Shown piece after piece: positions 61,415 through 64,000 of a DNA stretch of 64,000 bases. The stretch covers positions 41,568,210 through 41,632,209 of the forward strand of contig NC_031495.1 of the NCBI RefSeq assembly GCF_000237925.1, in the 5' to 3' direction. The notes beneath the pieces were generated by a model that did no database searches, had not been told where the DNA came from, and was given only the letters and a program-made list of their open reading frames with translations. The stretch's first letter is position 1, and the number at the start of each line of letters is the position of its first letter. Made by a program: the position numbers and the translations under genes. Source of the DNA: Schistosoma mansoni (lineage: Eukaryota > Platyhelminthes > Trematoda > Strigeidida > Schistosomatidae).

Positions 61415-63245
61415 AACCCGACCGTTGCTGCTACCTTGACGTGGTGGTCGGGCTTGCCTATCGTGATGAACCAATCGAGCTATACTGGCTGGAACAATCG
61501 TTCTTCAAGGTCCTACCATGCCAGACAGGTCGGTTGAAGAGCGGTAAGACTGAAAGCAGCAAACCCAAGGTCCGAAGGCGAAGTCGTACTGCTGACTGTA
61601 CAGAGGTGTGACAGCAGTAGGGTGTTTCCTTCAGACAACCAGCATAACAGCGGTGCTGCCTTCCCACAAGGAGGGGTGGGGTTAGAAAAGGTCGACCCTA
61701 CAAATGCACACCTCGCCTTATCCCACGGATTTCCGTCTCCAGCGGTAAGGTCCTTTGAAGAACAGAGCTAACACGTCAAAAATCCACAAAAAGGCCGTGC
61801 GTGACCGGCCCCAAGGAGTTGTCCCTTGGGCACTGCGGTCACGCTCCCAGGTCGTTAAGGCCAACACTAATCCAACTTCCTTTTCAGGTCCCTCAAGAAA
61901 TACCCTTCCACGGTGTGGGCAACCGGGAAGTGATAACTACCCTCATACCTCTAACAGCATTCAATACCACTATATTCATAATCAATCTCCTTCTTCACTT
62001 CCTACTATTCCTTCTACCTCAACTTTCAACACTAAACTTCCTCTTTCGCTTTCCTCCTCAAGTGTCACCATGGCCAACGATTCTACTGCGCGAAACACTG
62101 TCTCAGGTCTACTAAAACCTCGCTCCAAACTACACATTGGAGTCCTCAACGTACGTACCCTAAGTCAAATCGGTCAACAGGCCTCCTTGGCTAAGACCCT
62201 AGAATCTCATACCATCGATGTATGCTGTGTCTCCGAAACACACATACAGGATCCTAGTGTGGTCATTCACTTGACCTCACCTCGCCAAAATGGAGAGCCA
62301 ACGAAATACACCCTCCGTGTATCTGGCGACCCCATGACTAGTTCTCGTGAACTTGCAGGTGTAGGCATAGCACTTAGTATGACGGCAGAACAAGCACTTC
62401 TAGAATGGATCCCCGTTAACAGTCGCCTGTGTGCTGTCCGGCTGAATGGCTCCGAAATCTCAGCATGGATTCAAAAGGCTCGTTTGGCTTTTGCCAACTT
62501 ACGTCACCTATGGCGAAGACGAGATATCCGTCTATCAATTAAGGGACGAGTATACTGCGCAGCAGTTTGCTCTGTTCTACTTTACGGCTGAGAAACGTGG
62601 CCATTAAAAGTAGAAGATACTTGTAAGTTACTAGTATTTGACCACAGGTGTCCTAGAAATATTGCTCGCATCTTCTGGGATCACCGGGTAAGTAATAGTG
62701 AGGTTAGACACAGGGTATTAGGAAATGATGGTAAATCAGTTGATAAGGTCATGAATCTTCATCGACTGAGATGGTTAGGCCACGTGTTACGTATGCCTGA
62801 ACACCGATTACCACGACATGCAATGCTGACTATTATTGAAGACAGACGGAAGAAAGTTAGGGGTGGCCAAACCAAAATGTGACACCAGTCATTGAAGTCA
62901 CTAACTTCTATTCTGAGCCATGTTGGCAGATGCAGACTACTTGGTTGGGGTTCGCGTGACTATCGTAACCAATGGTTGGAGACTCTGTGTGACATGGCTG
63001 AGAATCGATCACAATGGCTTAGGTGTATACACTCTTTATATTCCCTTAAACCGTGAGATTACAGTTGCTTCATAACGTTCTTCCTTTCTATACTACATCT
63101 TTATATACAACCTTTCTTCTATATGCTACCACCACTAAATTAACTATTTCTATAAATCCGGTGTTCATCTTGTTGTGCCAACGAGGTATGGCAACTTGGA
63201 CCGATGCATATGTGTGCCTGGTCCTACGTTGTAGCTGACTGACTG
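61415..63245 (+). mobile_element. RTE family B LINE copy B: internally deleted, both ends present, nested in copy A
   Basis: Flanked by a perfect 12-bp target duplication ATTCCCAAACAG (61403-61414 and 63246-63257). The 5' UTR is followed by an open frame at 61755-62591. It carries the endonuclease N-terminus (LHIGVLNVRTLSQIGQQASL, CCVSETHIQDPSVVIHL, AGVGIALSM) up to RLNGS near 62453, then jumps in frame to [20 protein letters not shown], i.e. past the rest of the endonuclease and the whole RT core. A TGA at 62589-62591 replaces the Ser of LLYGSETW; reading then continues through [20 protein letters not shown] to IHSLYSLKP at about 63056, with one further stop (62880). The 3' end has a GCTGACTGACTG tail. 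It is 1831 bp and cannot move on its own. Confidence 0.88.
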
Positions 63246-63257
63246 ATTCCCAAACAG
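63246..63257 (+). repeat. target-site duplication of copy B
   Basis: ATTCCCAAACAG, identical to 61403-61414. In copy A these bases encode part of the IPKQ motif, which fixes the insertion point inside the family B linker. Confidence 0.92.
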
Positions 63258-64000
63258 TCTTAATGGGACAATAAAGTAGGCCACCTGACTCTCATTGCAG
63301 ATTGAAAAGCTGTAGATAATCTGGGAGGAGGAAGAGCAGATGGATCGGCTCCAATTTTAGCGATTAGGTTGACTAATATTTTAGCTAAAATCTGGGAGTT
63401 CGACGTAATCCCATCTGACCGGTCACAATCACTGATTGTCCCAATATATAAGAAGGGGTCAATATCATCCTATGATAACCATAGAGGGATTAGTTTGACT
63501 AATATAGTATATAAAATACTAGCCTCAATAATTATCGAGCACCTAACTAAGACTCGTGAACTGCAAACACGAGAAAATTAGACTGGCTTCAGACCTGATC
63601 GTGGCTGCATCTACCACATATTCATCAGATCTTAGACAGGCATGCTTATCGGCGTCAAACAATGATAGTTCTTGACTTAAAAGCACCATTTGACTCTGTA
63701 GACCGAGAGGTTCTGTGGTAGTATCTGTCACTGAAAGGTATAACTCAAAAGTACATAAACCTTGTGAAGGCTCTTTACTCGAACACTACTAGTCAAATCA
63801 AAGCTTCTGGCGAAATGTCACCTGGTTTTACAACCTTAAGTGCTGTCCGACAAGGTTGTCCACTATCTCCATTTTCGTTCAACTTCATTATAGACCTACT
63901 GCTGGAAATAACGTTCTCGTCGACTGAATTTTCAAGAATTGACCTCCTTCCAGGAGGTCTGCCTATCAATTTAGAATACACAGACGACATAATCCTGTTT
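63258..64000 (+). mobile_element. RTE family B LINE copy A, second part (runs off the right edge)
   Basis: It resumes copy A directly after the IPKQ site. Readable blocks are [111 protein letters not shown], and LEYTDDIILF at the window edge (YADD changed to YTDD). A TAG at 63579-63581 replaces the Gln of ENQAGF. Frame damage follows in the next 60 nt. The same lesions occur in the copy at 30143-31612. Confidence 0.87.

Noticed and set aside
1-64000. CRISPR array, prokaryotic operon, or rRNA/tRNA genes
   Set aside because: No regularly spaced repeats, no Shine-Dalgarno-led gene runs, no rRNA signatures and no complete tRNA cloverleaf were seen.

Overview
The window is flatworm nuclear DNA, most likely from a schistosome blood fluke. 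The evidence is AT-rich sequence, spliced metazoan genes with several introns of 32-47 nt at gene 5' ends, RTE-type and CR1-type LINE families of the kind known from Schistosoma, and a CsRn1/Boudicca-type Ty3/gypsy element. The species cannot be fixed from the sequence alone. All gene and family names come from protein features I recognise by eye; no search was run.

Host genes. (1) 5-3743 (+): the last three exons of the V-ATPase subunit a gene, which enters from the left edge. (2) 17205-36447 (+): a complete 15-exon NAT10 gene (RNA cytidine acetyltransferase), with all splice phases consistent and a 1279-residue product. (3) 42242-42704 (-): a compact three-exon gene of unknown function, 128 residues, with an 11-nt first coding exon and two 38-nt introns. 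(4) 59128-59528 (+): RNASEH2C, the C subunit of RNase H2, as two exons split by a 41-nt intron. Weaker candidate exons or small ORFs lie at 40506-40691 (-), 50845-50960 (+), 51304-51729 (-) and 54974-55268 (+).

Mobile DNA makes up a large share of the rest. A CR1-like LINE lies at 7980-10854 (+) and an older one at 42900-46440 (-). A young-looking CsRn1-type LTR retrotransposon occupies 11315-16629, with near-identical 326-bp LTRs and a 4-bp target duplication, ending 575 bp before the NAT10 start codon. A decayed solo LTR of a related kind is at 55587-55910. RTE family A is present at 21238-22065, 25905-26490, 38145-38725 (5' part inverted) and 46704-49353. RTE family B is present at 30143-31612, at 60415-64000 interrupted by a nested, internally deleted copy (61415-63245), and as a degraded trace near 3030-3210. 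NAT10 introns have absorbed four large repeat insertions, all antisense to the gene.

The best leads are: the two host genes that need splice-aware reading (RNASEH2C and the unnamed 128-residue gene); a frame-neutral 81-nt candidate cassette exon in NAT10; pairs of LINE copies that share the same damage (425 bp of exact identity in family A; a shared stop and shared frame damage in family B); a nested LINE with a 12-bp target duplication; and a two-armed palindromic repeat. I see no CRISPR array, operon-like system or clearly new multi-gene system here.
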